Shown piece by piece: positions 39,111 to 48,665 of a DNA stretch of 55,570 nt (within the stretch, counting starts at the first letter, position 1; each line of letters starts with the position of its first letter). The DNA lies in the NCBI GenBank assembly GCA_012295275.1, contig CM022678.1, forward strand, positions 9,924,525-9,980,094, read 5' to 3'. The DNA comes from Chrysomallon squamiferum (Eukaryota > Mollusca > Gastropoda > Neomphalida > Peltospiridae). A program made the translations under genes and the position numbers. The notes beneath the pieces were generated by a model. It was not told the DNA's origin. It searched no databases and saw only the letters and a list, made by a program, of their open reading frames with translations.

Positions 39111-39187
39111 ATTCATTTTAAAAAAACAACAATAAAAAGAATCAAGAATAAATAAAAATAAATAAATAAATAAATAAATAAAACCTA

Positions 39188-39275
39188 AAACCTCCCTACT
39201 GTCCTAACCCTAACACTAACCCTAATCCTAATCCTAGTCCTAATCCTAATCCTAACTATAACTCTAACCTAAGCT
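39188..39275. repeat. interstitial telomere-like (CCTAAY)n, copy A
   Basis: A run of CCTAACCCTAACACTAACCC-type hexamers drifting to CCTAAT and CCTAGT. The metazoan telomere repeat is TTAGGG (CCCTAA on this strand). It lies between two exons and recurs in altered form at 50270-50345. Confidence 0.82.
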
Positions 39276-39396
39276 AATCTAATGGTAAAAATAAGAAAAA
39301 AAGAAGTAATACTAAATAAAAGGGTTTATTATTGTTAATGCTGTTGTTGTGTTGTTTTCTTTCTGAATTATTTATGTAAATTTAATTAATTTTAAG

Positions 39397-39504
39397 GTCT
39401 CACTGTCAAGAAGTCAGGGGAGAAAGTTGAATCATCTTGTAGTTGTCTCCCTTCAGTTGCAGACAGCTTCCTGATTAAACTGACAGCACTTGGAGGACAT
39501 CCTG
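39397..39504 (+). CDS. intact exon, copy A
   Basis: 108 bp, acceptor TTAATTTTAAG, donor GTAATC, phase 1 in and 1 out. Reads LTVKKSGEKVESSCSCLPSV then ADSFLIKLTALGGHPG across the splice. The phase matches the next exon exactly. Copy B is equally open. Confidence 0.68.
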
Positions 39505-39601
39505 GTAATCAGTTATATTTGTTTTTTATTTTTAACATTTATATTGTTCATATTTATTGAAATTTGTCATCTCATTTATTTATTTTTTTATTTTGCTCTA
39601 G

Positions 39602-39717
39602 GAATGCTGGGTAATATGATGCACTGTCCAGCCATTCTCACAGATAAAGGAACAGTCAACTTCTGACACTGACACTAGGTGATGTCCTTGACATTGCAGC
39701 CGTGTTGAGAGGTCATG
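39602..39717 (+). CDS. exon with a one-base frameshift shared by both copies, copy A
   Basis: 116 bp, acceptor TTTTGCTCTAG, strong donor GTGAGT. It opens in phase as MLGNMMHCPAILTDKGTVNF, meets TGA in AACTTCTGACAC, and continues in the next frame as LTLTLGDVLDIAAVLRGHG. One extra base in the TT pair would make the exon continuous. The identical defect is in copy B (50684-50799). Confidence 0.62.
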
Positions 39718-39739
39718 GTGAGTGATTATATAGTTTAGT

Positions 39740-39809
39740 AATGTTGAATCTCTCTCTCTCTCTCTCTCTCTTATTTATGAATATTTATATTTCTCTCTCT
39801 TCTCTATGT

Positions 39810-39854
<45 letters not shown>
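39740..39854. repeat. (CT)n microsatellites
   Basis: Two CT runs (39750-39770 and 39812-39854) in the intron. Copy B has one longer run at 50939-50989. Confidence 0.95.
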
Positions 39855-39860
<6 letters not shown>

Positions 39861-40159
39861 TTGTTTTCTTGTTTTTTTTTTTTTGGGGGTTCTTTATAAT
39901 TCTTGATTGTTAATATATTTAAATGTCAACTTATTATTTATATATATTGTTTTCTTCTTCTTTTAGAATCCTGTTATTTAATTGTGAATTTTATTGTTAG
40001 TAATCTTATTTTGTATTATTATGGTACTGTACCTTTTTATTGTTAATATAATGTAATTTCTTATTATGATTATTATTTTAACCTTTTTTTATTATTATTT
40101 TATATATTTGACTTATTACAATTACTATTAATATTACTATTGTTATTAGTCTTATTATA

Positions 40160-40398
40160 ATGTATTTTTGTTATTATTACTACTACAACTGTTACAAATA
40201 CTACTGTTGTTTCTATTGCTGTTACAACTACTACTCCTACTCCTCTCCTGCTACTACTACTGTTACTAAAACTACTACAACTACTACTACTACTACTACT
40301 ACTACAACTATTACAAATACTACTGTTGTTTCTATTGCTGTTACAACTACTACTCCTACTCCTCTCCTGCCACTACTACTGTTACTAAAACTACTACA

Positions 40399-40442
<44 letters not shown>

Positions 40443-40479
40443 TACTGCTATAACTACTGCTACTGTTTCAATTTGCCAG
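40160..40479. repeat. ACT field with 119 bp tandem duplication, copy A
   Basis: AATACTACTGTTGTTTCTAT starts at 40197 and again at 40316, giving two 119 bp units ending in (ACT)n. Copy B has a single reduced version and a longer pure (ACT)n. The field leads straight into the next acceptor. Confidence 0.9.
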
Positions 40480-40575
40480 GATCCAGTTACTTGTTCAAAC
40501 AGTGGAATAGCATGGATACTGATGTCTGATTGTGTATGTGTAGACAAGGCTATAGATTACTACAACAGAGGAGAG
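40480..40575 (+). CDS. exon, 32 codons, copy A
   Basis: 96 bp, phase 0 at both ends, acceptor TTTCAATTTGCCAG, donor GTATTC. Reads DPVTCSNSGIAWILMSDCVC then VDKAIDYYNRGE. An alternative frame (SSYLFKQWNSMDTDV) is shorter. The usual pyrimidine tract before the acceptor is replaced by a trinucleotide repeat. Cys-rich character differs from the flanking helical exons. Copy B is at 51587-51682. Confidence 0.58.
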
Positions 40576-40594
40576 GTATTCCATTTAAATCATC

Positions 40595-40756
40595 AGTGTT
40601 TGACTAATTATATATAAATGTAATTTGATTTACCTACTACTCCCAATTAGTGTTTGACTAATTATATATAAATGTCATTTGATTTACCTACTACTCCCAA
40701 TTAGTGTTTGACTAATTATATATAAATGTCATTTGATTTACCTACTACTCCCAATC
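40595..40756. repeat. 54 bp tandem repeat, three copies, copy A only
   Basis: AGTGTTTGACTAATTATATA starts at 40595, 40649 and 40703. Copy B has one unit (51702-51755). The first unit begins 20 bp after the donor of the exon at 40480-40575. Confidence 0.95.
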
Positions 40757-40772
40757 TGTCAGCTTCTCTCAC

Positions 40773-40777
<5 letters not shown>

Positions 40778-40816
<39 letters not shown>

Positions 40817-40822
40817 TGTGTG
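40778..40822. repeat. (GT)n microsatellite, copy A
   Basis: GT run with one GA interruption, matching 51781-51826 in copy B. Confidence 0.95.
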
Positions 40823-41244
40823 TGTCTCTGCCTAATCCTATTAACTATATATCTGTTTACCAGTGTCTACAATAACCTTTCTGTCTGTCTGTCTGTCTGA
40901 TTGTCTACATCATCAACCTACCTATCTACCCAATATCTACCAGTCTCTAAACAATGTTACTTAATAAATACATCTATGTATCTCTGTATTCTTGTGTTTT
41001 ACATTTATCTCTTTCTAACTTTCTGTCTGTTTGTAAGTCTGTGATTTTATCTAACTTAGTCTGTTTGTCTATCTAAATATCTACCTATATGACTATCTAT
41101 ATGTATGTATGTCTAAACATATAATCTGTAAATATACGTTTTGACAATTTGTTCTGTAAATATTTCTCCCAACTGTACCACTGTTCTTTAACACTAACAG
41201 TGATTATTATGAATAATTAAAAAAATGTTTTTATTGTTATCTAG

Positions 41245-41309
41245 GCTGACTGGTCATAGAGTCAAGAATTAACATTAAAGTTGATGATGTTAAAAGTACA
41301 GAACTGCAG
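41245..41309 (+). CDS. exon one base short in both copies, copy A
   Basis: 65 bp, acceptor TTGTTATCTAG, donor GTAAAA. Phase 0 gives ADW and then a stop. The shifted frame gives VIESRINIKVDDVKSTELQ, open to the donor at phase 0. One added base near GACTGGTC would give 66 bp and restore continuity with both neighbours. Copy B has GACTGTTC and is also one base short. Confidence 0.55.
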
Positions 41310-41743
41310 GTAAAACTCAGGTATAGTGATGATGTCATTGTCTTTTTATTTCTCTCTTACTGTCTCTAATTTTCTCCTAGCCTGTCTGATTCTCTCTTTC
41401 ACTTTCTTTCTTCCTTTCATTTGTCTTTCCCTGTTCACAAAGTGTATATGCATAATTATGATATCTAGGTTTAAACAAAGTAGTTGGTTTTTGCCTTGAT
41501 GCTCATGGAAAGGCTCACATATAACAAAATACTACTACTAATAATAATAAAATAAAAATTAATGGTAACTGATAAAAAATAAAAATAAAAATGAATACGA
41601 ATGAATGAATGAATGTTTAAGGCCACCCCAGCATGTAAAGTATATCAGCTACTGGATGACAAAGACAGATAAATATAACAATACAAACTATACAAACCAA
41701 TACCTAATTACATTAATATTAAATATTGAAATGTTTTTCTCAG

Positions 41744-41888
41744 ACAAGAAGTGGAGAAGAGGATGAAAGTGAGACAAGCTGAAGATTCAGCTCATCCTGA
41801 GCTAATTGTGCAGAACACAGAGGAGTCATGGAAACGTCACACTTACAGATTAGCTCACCCTGTGTACACTGATGGTAGAATGTGGTGA
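41744..41888 (+). CDS. probable last exon, copy A
   Basis: Acceptor ATGTTTTTCTCAG. Phase 0 gives the acidic TRSGEEDESETS then TGA (41780-41782). A shifted frame opens through AEDSAHPELIVQNTEESWKR then HTYRLAHPVYTDGRMW and TGA at 41886-41888. The two readings abut at the TGA, so either the protein ends with the acidic tail or a one-base lesion hides a longer C-terminus. Copy B (52902-53046) has the same arrangement. Confidence 0.55.
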
Positions 41889-43450
41889 CAGTGAATGTGT
41901 AGCTTATCTGATGAAAGAAAATTGTTTTCAATTACAGTTCTATCAGGTACATTCTGAGAGAATAGTATTTTCTCTTTTCCAGTTTGTATGAGGATAAAAT
42001 AATATTATTAATAATAGATTCAGTGTTTTCTGACATATTTTCTTTTGTGCTGCTTGTCTGATAATAAATAGGTATTGTTAATAATATATCCAGTTTTTTA
42101 TCCTGATTATAGAGGTTAAGTTTTCTATGCCACTCTGTATTTTCTGTAATGTTAATTCCACTTCATAGAAAATGATTTTAAAACTGTTCTATAGAAAGTT
42201 TTCTGACACAAAGAATGATAATTTCAACCATACAACTTAACTGATGATTTTTGCCTCTATCCAGTGTTCTGATACAGAAAATAATAATTTCTACAATCCT
42301 GTTTGTATGATTTTTTTAATGCTCTACTCAACATTTTCTGATACACAGAATAACATGACATGCTGTTAATTCACACACTGATATTTATGTGCTGATAAAA
42401 TACACGGACCAAAGTTTATAAAGGAAATCATATTTTTATTAGATTTGTTTTTTTCAGAGTTTGTTCTTTATCTTTGTTGTTTTCATTGGCCAGTTATTAT
42501 AAGAAGTGTTTTTGATAATATCAGTTATTATTTGTTAAATTGATGTTCTGCTCTGTATGTGTGAGGATGTATGTCAGTATGTATGTTGGTATGTCTCTGA
42601 ATATATGTGTGCCTGTGTGTGTTTGTGTGAGGATGTATGTCAGTATGTATGTTGGTATGTCTCTGAATATATGTGTGCCTCTATGTGTATGTGTGAGGAT
42701 GTATGTCAGTATGTATGTTAGTTTCTCTGCATGTGTGTGTGTATTTGTGTGTATGTTTTGGTGTATGTATGTGTATGTGTCAGCAAATATGTTGGTATGT
42801 CTGTGTGGGTTTTGCATAAGTGAATGTGTGTGTGTGACTGTGTATTTCTGTTGTTTGAGTATTGTAATGTTTGTATGTGTGTTATTTTCGGAATTTGTTT
42901 TGTGTCTTTTACTTGTGTATATGTGATATATGTATATTTACATATGCACAAAACAGAACATAAACTCAGCAGATAAAGCATTAAATCAATTTATTTAGCA
43001 CACTTTAATAAAAAAACTTGTCTAGATTAATTTTTAATACTAGCTCCTGTCAAATAAAGTAATTAATTATCCAATGTAATAATTTGAAACAGGTGAAAAA
43101 AAAAAGAAAAATATCTTTTTACAATATTTTTGTTTATAATGCACATGTACAAGTTTTATGTTTTTTATAGGCATTTTCAATTAATTAATTTTTATATTTG
43201 TTAAAATTTTGCTGTTGAATTTGATTTTTTAATTCATTGTTACTGTTTCTTGGTAAATAAAAAAGAGATATAAAATTGTTTTCAGGGTGTTTATTATTAG
43301 TGATTTTGTTTTTAATTTGGGTGGAAAACTGTATTTGCTTTCTTTCTTTATTTCATATCTTTTAACAATATAAATAACGTTTTAGCAAAATAGAGTTATT
43401 TCCCTTATATTATGAAAATTATTATCCATGGTCAGTTGCTTATAATATAA

Positions 43451-43486
<36 letters not shown>

Positions 43487-44022
43487 CTAACAAATGAATA
43501 AATAAATAATTAGTTTATGTAAACTAACAAATGAATAAATAAATAATTGGTTTATGTGTGATTAAAAAAAATGTAACTTTTTTTTTTTTTTCTTCTTACG
43601 GGGGTCTTCATGACAAATTACAAAATAATACTGAAATGATGTGTATACTTTGTGAAGGCAATTAATGTATAAAATTGGGTCTAAGAATATTTTGAATTGT
43701 AACTCAGTTCTCAACATATAAATAATAGTTGCTGGAAAAGTTATACTTATTCTGAAATATTACTCAAAAGGAAAAGAAGGAATATATATATCTATGTAGA
43801 AGTAAACAAATTTTCCAGTCAACGAAATGATAAGGAGTAATTGTGAATGAAATATTAAATTTTTCAAGTTAAAATAAATTTTAAATGGAATACCAAGTGT
43901 TGTTATCAAATATTTATTTCATGGAAGACTCAAAAATGATAACTGTAATAATCTATTTAAATATGTACAGAATTAAAAACTAAAAAATATTGTGTGTGTA
44001 TGTGTGCATGCTTGTGTATGTA

Positions 44023-44056
<34 letters not shown>

Positions 44057-44539
44057 GTGTTTGTGACTAAACAAGCACACATTTACACTAATATACACAA
44101 ACACACACACAAACAACAACATATGTTTATATTAATTTCTACATAGTTTATAATGTGTATTTATTAGTATAAAACATCTAATGTCTTGTTTATCAATTAC
44201 TTAGAAAATTCTATTAAACTGTATTTATTACTAATTTCATCTCAAGCAAATCAAGCAAATATTTAAATTCAAAAGTAATAATAATTGTGTAAATTATCAG
44301 TTTATGTCTAGTTGAATAAAAATTGGAGGCTTTATTTTTGAAAAAGTTGAATAAATAATAAAATAAATTATATTAAAATTATATAATAATAAACTACAAT
44401 AATCACAATAATAAATTAATAATAAAATTATAAATAAATGAATAAATAATGTAATAATAAAATTACAATAATAACGATGACAGTAATAAATAACTAATTA
44501 ATAATACACTTTTATTAATATTACTGGTAACTAAACTAA

Positions 44540-44540
<1 letters not shown>
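41889..44540. other. 3' flank of copy A, no further gene seen
   Basis: AT-rich. Contains the 66 bp repeat (42561-42740), (TAA)n at 43448-43485, a GT tract at 44015-44052, and TAA/AAAT-rich sequence to 44540. No exon with splice support. Open frames at 42521-42981 are GT-repeat shadows. Confidence 0.55.
42561..42740. repeat. 66 bp tandem repeat, about 2.7 copies, copy A only
   Basis: GTGAGGATGTATGTCAGTAT starts at 42561, 42627 and 42693. Copy B has a single related unit near 53740-53800. Embedded in GT-rich sequence. Confidence 0.93.

Positions 44541-44596
<56 letters not shown>
44541..44596. repeat. (TA)n microsatellite
   Basis: TA run of about 27 units, just right of the end of duplicated block A. 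In copy B a TA run of about 50 bp lies at 54676-54727, at a different place in the block. Confidence 0.97.
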
Positions 44597-44600
<4 letters not shown>

Positions 44601-45008
44601 CTATAAAATTATTTTTTAATAATCCACTAAATGATAATAAAATATTGTTGAGACAAGTTAAATTAGTTTTTTATTTTATTTATTTATTCTTCATAAAGTG
44701 AGGCTGATGCATAAAACATAAGAAATATGGAACTGGAGGTCGTACCCACGACGCTCCCCGATTTTCTAGTTTCAGTGTGTCTCATATTTCTGAACTAGAA
44801 CTAACTCGCAGTAGCTCAATGGGAATTTCTTACTAAATTTTAATAAATGTATAAATTTCACACTAGTGTACACGTGTAAAATATACTTACTGGTATAAAC
44901 AGTGTCTCAGATGGATACTAGAACTAACTCGCCTAACCTAATTTTCTTCTTACGATAACTTTAATAACACAACAGTATTTATCACAAGTTACTAGCAGTA
45001 AAATAAAA
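44597..45008. other. unique AT-rich stretch between duplicated blocks
   Basis: CTAGAACTAACTCGC occurs at 44803 and about 44920. No gene seen. Confidence 0.45.
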
Positions 45009-45360
45009 AAAGTAATGTGAGATTTATTTTAATAAGAAAACTACAGATAAAATGTATAGATAAAAAAAAAAAAACGAAAAAAAAACAAAAACACTTACTG
45101 CAATAAAAAAAAAAATAAAAACTGGTAACAGTGTCTTCAATGGATAAAAAAATAAAATTTATTTTGTTTCGACCTATTTTTCTACATATTAAGAATAAAA
45201 ACACAGTAATTTTTATCCTTTGGTTACAGCATGTTATGGATGCCCGGAAAAAGTAACGTTAGATTTATTTTAATAAGAAACTACAGATCAAATGTATAAA
45301 AAAAACAAAAAAAAAAAAAAAAAACGTTACTGCAATAAAAAAAAAAATAGAAATGGTTCT
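45009..45360. repeat. two copies of a roughly 110 bp A-rich segment
   Basis: GAGATTTATTTTAATAAGAA..CTACAGAT..AATGTATA..A-run..TTACTGCAATAAAAAAAAAAAT occurs at about 45009-45115 and again at about 45248-45350. Confidence 0.85.
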
Positions 45361-45415
45361 AAGAACAAAAAATATAACTTATAGATATTTTTAATATTAC
45401 TGAAACTTTGTTTTT

Positions 45416-45740
45416 GACTCTGGAGAAACATTTACAGATTAAGACGAAATGGAAAAAGGAAAAGCCTCTAACATCAAAGCATCAGAGGATGACCACTGCT
45501 GAATGAACACAAAAGTTCAAACTTTTCAAAATGTGTCTCTGGAGAAACATCACAGAGCAGAAAGACCAAGGACATCAACATCAGCATCAACCACCACTGC
45601 TGAATGAACACAACAGACTGAAACTTCAAAATGTGACTCTGAAGAAACATCACAGAGCAGAAAGACCAAGGACATCAACATCAGCATCACTCACCACTGC
45701 TGAATGAACACAACAGACTGAAATCAGATCAGTCTGGTCT
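45416..45740. repeat. 100 bp tandem repeat, about three copies
   Basis: CACTGCTGAATGAACACAA begins at 45494, 45595 and 45695, with CTCTGGAGAAACAT-type phrases between. Units two and three are nearly identical (AGCAGAAAGACCAAGGACAT). Unit one is diverged. Confidence 0.93.
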
Positions 45741-46072
45741 TTTTACCTGGTCCTGTGTCATCAACTGACTGTAAAATGGTGGAATCTGCTTCACACTCGT
45801 ATCCAGAATTCTGCCACAATAAAACAGTTCAGTTTTATTGTTCAGTCTATTAATAGCAATATTAGACTCAAGTAGTTTTTTAAATAATATTTTTACTTTA
45901 ATTTATATATGGAAAAAAAAAAAAAAAAAAAAAAAAAAGAATAGAAGAAATCTTAATCAAATATATTCTTAATTGATTTAAAAAAGTAATACACATATAC
46001 TGTTGTCTTTCAAATACAAGCTAATCTACTTGGGTCAAATACTTCAAATTAAAATCTTTAGTAAGAAACACA

Positions 46073-46073
<1 letters not shown>

Positions 46074-46106
<33 letters not shown>
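46074..46106. repeat. (CA)n microsatellite
   Basis: Short CA run within the unique region between the duplicated blocks. Confidence 0.93.
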
Positions 46107-46108
<2 letters not shown>

Positions 46109-46334
46109 AAACACAACTTTAATGAATGTAATATAATTCTAACATATAATTCTGCATGTATGAATAAACATATTCCTAAAATTTGGTATCTGTGGAGAAC
46201 AGCTTCTACCTAAACCTACATTCAGCAGCAAGAGTTAATTTCAAAATTATCAAGGAAATCCTAATGGTGATGTAAAGTAAATGATGATAACACAAAGACT
46301 GCAAAGTAATCACGTGAAGCAAGTGAGTGAGATG

Positions 46335-46491
46335 CAGGATGCTGGGCGGATGTTGTGTTGTTCGTTGCGCCAACTAGCGGGGGCTTATCTGAATCTCGCT
46401 CGTAACTCAGATTTTGGCTCGCTCCTCAAATCGACTGCTCTTAACTCGAAAACCTCGTAAGTTGGGGCACTCACAAGTCGAGGTAGCACTG
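46335..46491 (-). mobile_element. MITE-like element end (CAGTG-TACCTCG type terminus)
   Basis: On the minus strand the segment starts CAGTGCTACCTCGACTTGTG then AGTGCCCCAACTTACGAGGT, and continues with TTCGAGTTAAGAGCAGTCGA and GAGCCAAAATCTGAGTTACG. This is a GC- and CpG-rich patch in AT-rich DNA. It resembles the widely dispersed CAGTGGTACCTCG.. termini of Tc1/mariner-like non-autonomous elements that I know from animal genomes. No matching inverted end was found to the left, so it is probably truncated. Confidence 0.55.
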
Positions 46492-46786
46492 TGTTTTATT
46501 TTTCTGTTTTTGTAATATTCACTGTAACAAAGCTCTGGCAGTGTATAAAAATACAACATTTGTTCTCAAGCCTCAGCAATATCTCTGTGTGAGTATCTTG
46601 AAAAACTGTGAGCTTTTGTCAGAGCCACTTTTACAGTTGATCCTTCTAGAACTGACCCTGCAGTTCACATAGTTTATTCATTTACTTATTTTTAAAAATT
46701 CAAATTCTTTTTTTTTTTTTTTTAAATTTAAAAATAACCATATTTATTATTGAAACAAATACTGAAATGCAAATTTAATTCTGTAT

Positions 46787-47058
46787 CGTTCGTAAAATCC
46801 ACAAAAGAGTTTCCATAGGTTTAAGTGCATCTTCTCGAGTTTTAAAATACACAAAAGAATTTGCATAGGTTTAAGTGCATCTTCTCGAGTTTTAAAATAC
46901 ACAAAAGAATTTGCATAGGTTTAAGTGCATCTTCTCGAGTTTTAAAATACACAAAAGAGTTTGCATAGGTTTAAGTGCATCTTCTCGAGTTTTAAAATAC
47001 ACAAAAGAGTTTCCATAGGTTTAAGTGCATCTTCTCGAGTTTTAAAATACACAAAAGC
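46787..47058. repeat. 50 bp minisatellite, five near-identical copies
   Basis: Units of exactly 50 bp start at 46801, 46851, 46901, 46951 and 47001 (ACAAAAGAGTTTSCATAGGT, then TTAAGTGCATCTTCTCGAGT, then TTTAAAATAC), with partial units at both ends. Only a G/C alternation (TTTCC or TTTGC) and GAG/GAA changes distinguish units. Each has one CTCGAG. A short frame at 46961-47164 crosses the end and is not a gene. Confidence 0.97.
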
Positions 47059-47619
47059 GAAATCTGTCAGTTTGTTTACTCTCTCAACACAGTCTTCCTT
47101 TCCAACTGCTCTGCAAAACACTTCTCTAACTTCTCTCCAGTCAGAACTGACAGCACATTTCTAACAAACAGTGTGCGAACCTGGAAAACGACACCATTCA
47201 AATGTGCACATCTTAAATCATGATCAGTCAGTACTACCACTACTAAATAATTTTGTCTTTAAACAACATTTAACAACTGAAATTAATCGATTTCAGTTTA
47301 TTCTTTTAATCCAAAAATAAAGAGCTTACTAAATAAAATAAAAAAAAAAACAACAGATAAAAAGTAATCACGTGAAGATATAAAATGTATTACGTAATTG
47401 GACAGTGATACATTTTCTCAAAGTATTAAAAGTGTTTCACTGTCCATAGAAGATGCAAGAAACAAAGTTATATTTTGTTAGCGCCAAATCAATCTTAGCA
47501 CATTGTTTAAATTCATACACAAATAGAGGTTCAAGGTCACAAATTCATTAATTAACAAGAACAACAACAACAACAATAATAAATAAATAAATAAATGAAT
47601 AAATAAATAAAAAGAATGA

Positions 47620-47672
<53 letters not shown>

Positions 47673-47746
47673 TGATGATAACAATAATAATAATAATGAT
47701 AATTATAATAATAAATCACATTTCTCTTTAATACAAAACTTATTTC

Positions 47747-47779
<33 letters not shown>

Positions 47780-47870
47780 TAATAACAGCTGTTAATTATA
47801 TTTAAAATTTAACTTTACAAACAATGAATATTTAAAGTAAAAGTATTATAAAATACTTAACATATATATA
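47059..47870. other. unique stretch with (TAA)n/(ATT)n, no gene
   Basis: Contains AAAT and TAA runs (47578-47700) and a TTA run (47750-47780), with no exon support. Confidence 0.5.
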
Positions 47871-48070
47871 NNNNNNNNNNNNNNNNNNNNNNNNNNNNNN
47901 NNNNNNNNNNNNNNNNNNNNNNNNNNNNNNNNNNNNNNNNNNNNNNNNNNNNNNNNNNNNNNNNNNNNNNNNNNNNNNNNNNNNNNNNNNNNNNNNNNNN
48001 NNNNNNNNNNNNNNNNNNNNNNNNNNNNNNNNNNNNNNNNNNNNNNNNNNNNNNNNNNNNNNNNNNNNNN
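47871..48070. other. assembly gap, 200 N
   Basis: Fixed-length placeholder. The contig on its right begins about 30 bp before retroelement protease sequence and 410 bp before duplicated block B. Confidence 0.99.
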
Positions 48071-48102
48071 TGTACAGTTCACAGTTTTCAAGAAATAATC
48101 TG

Positions 48103-48481
48103 TCCCATTGTCAGATTAGTGTTAACAACCCAGATTCTTCTAATTTCCTCTCAGCTCTGCATGGTTTCCTACCTCTAGCCATGTCTCAGCTGTCTCTTTA
48201 TTAACTTGTCTTTTGCCTGCATCACTGCAAGTTCTTTAGGCCTCTTCACCATCACAATTCCTCTGTCAGGAACTAATTTGCCTAGTGCTTCAATGTCGAG
48301 TTCAGTATATCCACAGTAGAGAATATCCAATCCATTGGCAGCCCTAAGTGAGAGCTATCCTTGACTTGCAAGGAGCTGAATACCAAGTGGAGCAAAGTTG
48401 TTGTTGAAGAAATCCTCAGTTATCATAATTACCACTGACCCAGTATCTAACAAACAATCAACTTGGACTCATTGTTTTAGT
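48103..48481 (-). mobile_element. Gypsy-type aspartic protease fragment
   Basis: Minus-strand translation near 48475-48390 has VDCLLDTGSVVIMITEDFF, the D-T-G active-site loop with following hydrophobic strand typical of retropepsins. Further on it reads LSLRAANGLDI, YCGYTELDIEALGKLVPDRG and IVMVKRP. One TAG stop (about 48360) and possible small shifts break it. The enzyme would cleave the gag-pol polyprotein. Copy A of the element lacks this part, while copy B has lost most of gag between the protease and the gag start. Confidence 0.75.
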
Positions 48482-48620
48482 TCTTTCTTCAGTCTCTCAC
48501 ATTTTCAGCAAATTGGTGCAACAAGGTATAATTCTTGTTGAGTCGTTGAGTCAGACTTTCTTCCTGTAAAGCAGCCTGCAACTCTGCCACCTGATCTTTT
48601 AGCTTTTTAGCTTTCGCCAT
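48482..48620 (-). mobile_element. gag remnant with internal deletion
   Basis: Minus strand, ATG at 48620-48618 (MAKAKKLKDQVAELQAAL). It matches the start of the gag frame at 37488, then jumps near 48540 to sequence matching 36870-36945, so about 450 bp of gag is missing. Confidence 0.75.
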
Positions 48621-48665
48621 CCTGCAAAGCTTTATAAATTAAAGTCAGCTGGGAATTCAGTGGCA

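Larger units (their letters stand above)
36870..44440. repeat. large duplicated block, copy A
   Basis: From within gag, through the LTR-like segment, exons 38962-41888 and 3' sequence to about 44440, this block matches 48480-55310 with a few percent substitutions and scattered indels. The right limit is in the CTACAATAATNACAATAATAAATTAATAATAAA phrase (44390 and 55265). Copy A has extra repeat units at 40197-40436, 40595-40756 and 42561-42740. Confidence 0.93.

Noticed and set aside
42521-42981. Overlapping Cys/Val and His/Thr frames on both strands
   Set aside because: They are shadows of the 66 bp GT-rich tandem repeat.
44690-44830. Possible tRNA or tRNA-like SINE near GGAGGTCGTACCCACGACGC
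   Set aside because: I could not fold a cloverleaf with an acceptor stem, and no A/B box pair at proper spacing was found.
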